This document shows positions 63,499 through 64,000 of a stretch of DNA of 64,000 bases, in pieces (positions within the stretch are counted from its first letter, which is position 1; every line of letters begins with the position of its first letter). Origin of the DNA: Lachnospiraceae bacterium (lineage in GTDB: Bacteria > Bacillota > Clostridia > Lachnospirales > Lachnospiraceae). The translations under genes were made by a program, and so were the position numbers. Under the pieces are notes generated by a model. The model did not search any database. It saw nothing but the letters and a program-made list of their open reading frames with translations, and was not told the DNA's origin. Where the stretch lies: positions 32,966-96,965 of the forward strand of contig JAAUZE010000010.1 of the NCBI GenBank assembly GCA_014804755.1. Direction: 5' to 3'.

Positions 63499-64000
63499 GA
63501 TTGCCTCCTGTCTGTGAATGAGCATGTTTACATTACGTTCTTATCCTATAGGAAACGTATGGTCCTAGAAGAATCACGTGCGATTCTTCGAAAGAGCGCC
63601 TTGCGTTCTTTTTTAGCCTAGCATGAAGAGTCAGATACCGTCCATATAACATTGGTTGAATTTCAAAAAAACTGCATATCAACTGCTGGTTGATGCCAAA
63701 AAATCGCTCCATCGCCGTCCTTTTTCTCTGCATCAGGAAACGCAAGATTATTTTTACCATAACACAAATATGAATTGTATAAAAGCGAGATATATTTGGA
63801 AAATTCAACCGCAGAATGTGAAACTGACATAAAATCAACCGGAAGTTGAATGAGAAAAATACCATAAAATCACTAATCAAAATAAGGAAGGAAATGAAAA
63901 TCCGAAGGCGGTGAAATCGAAAAAGATTTTGCAGCGGATAAGGTACTTGTGATAAAGTAAAAGCAATGACAGGACAGAGCGGGATTTGACGAGATAGAAT
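63499..64000. other. Gene-free right edge with paired hairpins
   Basis: No supported gene. GAAGAATC (63568-63575)/GATTCTTC (63582-63589) forms a hairpin, followed by AAAGAGCGC/GCGTTCTTT with a T-run (about 63591-63616) that could terminate rightward transcription. A possible -35/-10 pair (TTGCAG, 18 bp, TAAAGT) lies at about 63932-63961, but no gene is seen before the edge. Confidence 0.4.

Noticed and set aside
63533..63880. 115-codon frame on the minus strand near the right edge
   Set aside because: Low-complexity, Phe/Ile/Arg-rich, no SD, crosses the two hairpins; most likely chance.

Overview
The window looks like the chromosomal replication-origin region of a Clostridia member, most likely Lachnospiraceae. 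The reasons are the gene order rpmH-rnpA-yidD-yidC-jag-mnmE-mnmG-rsmG to the left of dnaA and dnaN-S4-recF-gyrB-gyrA to the right, Bacillota-type ribosome binding sites, a Cheo-type (GAAC-N4-GTTC) SOS box, a DegS/DegU-like pair, and several uncharacterised families I associate with Lachnospiraceae (DUF3881, DUF4446, DUF5104, DUF6688). No species can be named from sequence alone.

Left part (1-14.3 kb). A truncated secreted protein and a YesM-like sensor kinase sit divergently from a GH31 alpha-xylosidase (yicI). Next come a DEDDh exonuclease with a small conserved partner, tcdA, and a four-gene leftward chain with overlapping stop and start codons (MATE exporter, MoxR ATPase, DUF58, membrane transglutaminase). 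A BRO/DinD-like gene and tRNA-Arg(CCU) follow.

Origin region (14.3-43.7 kb). Leftward of dnaA lie DUF3881, serS, an HD-GYP protein, DUF4446 and parB-parA, with parS sites clustered beside parA. A DUF5104 lipoprotein and an SGNH hydrolase are followed by a DegS/DegU-like pair, a catalytically degenerate alpha/beta hydrolase and the tRNA-modification/ribosome-biogenesis operon ending at rpmH. DnaA boxes flank dnaA on both sides. The dnaA-dnaN gap carries a tandem DnaA-box pair followed by a DnaA-trio-like tract, the arrangement known from the Bacillus subtilis unwinding site. Almost all genes here point away from the origin. After gyrA come a DUF308 protein and a LytTR regulator with a LiaF-like membrane protein.

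Right part (43.7-64 kb, more accessory). It holds a heterodimeric ABC exporter and a leftward operon of a radical SAM protein (TIGR03916-like), an unrecognised Cys-containing protein and a TIGR03915-like protein. A strong promoter with two SOS-box-like sites drives that operon, which suggests a DNA-damage-controlled repair module. An M48 protease is followed by a rightward operon (ABC ATPase, permease, putative exported metallopeptidase, OmpR-type regulator, sensor kinase) headed by three repeats spaced exactly 11 bp apart. DUF6688, an MsbA-like ABC exporter, rarA and a YkgJ-type cysteine-cluster protein come next. Last is a regulator that fuses an XRE helix-turn-helix to a 16-residue-period, Cys-containing predicted beta-helix.

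The most interesting items are the SOS-controlled radical SAM operon with its unknown middle gene, the HTH/beta-helix fusion, the exported-metallopeptidase ABC/two-component operon, a parS-like site embedded in a 38-bp inverted repeat, and a LytTR gene that looks leaderless with its promoter overlapping the upstream terminator. All family assignments were made by eye; no searches were run.
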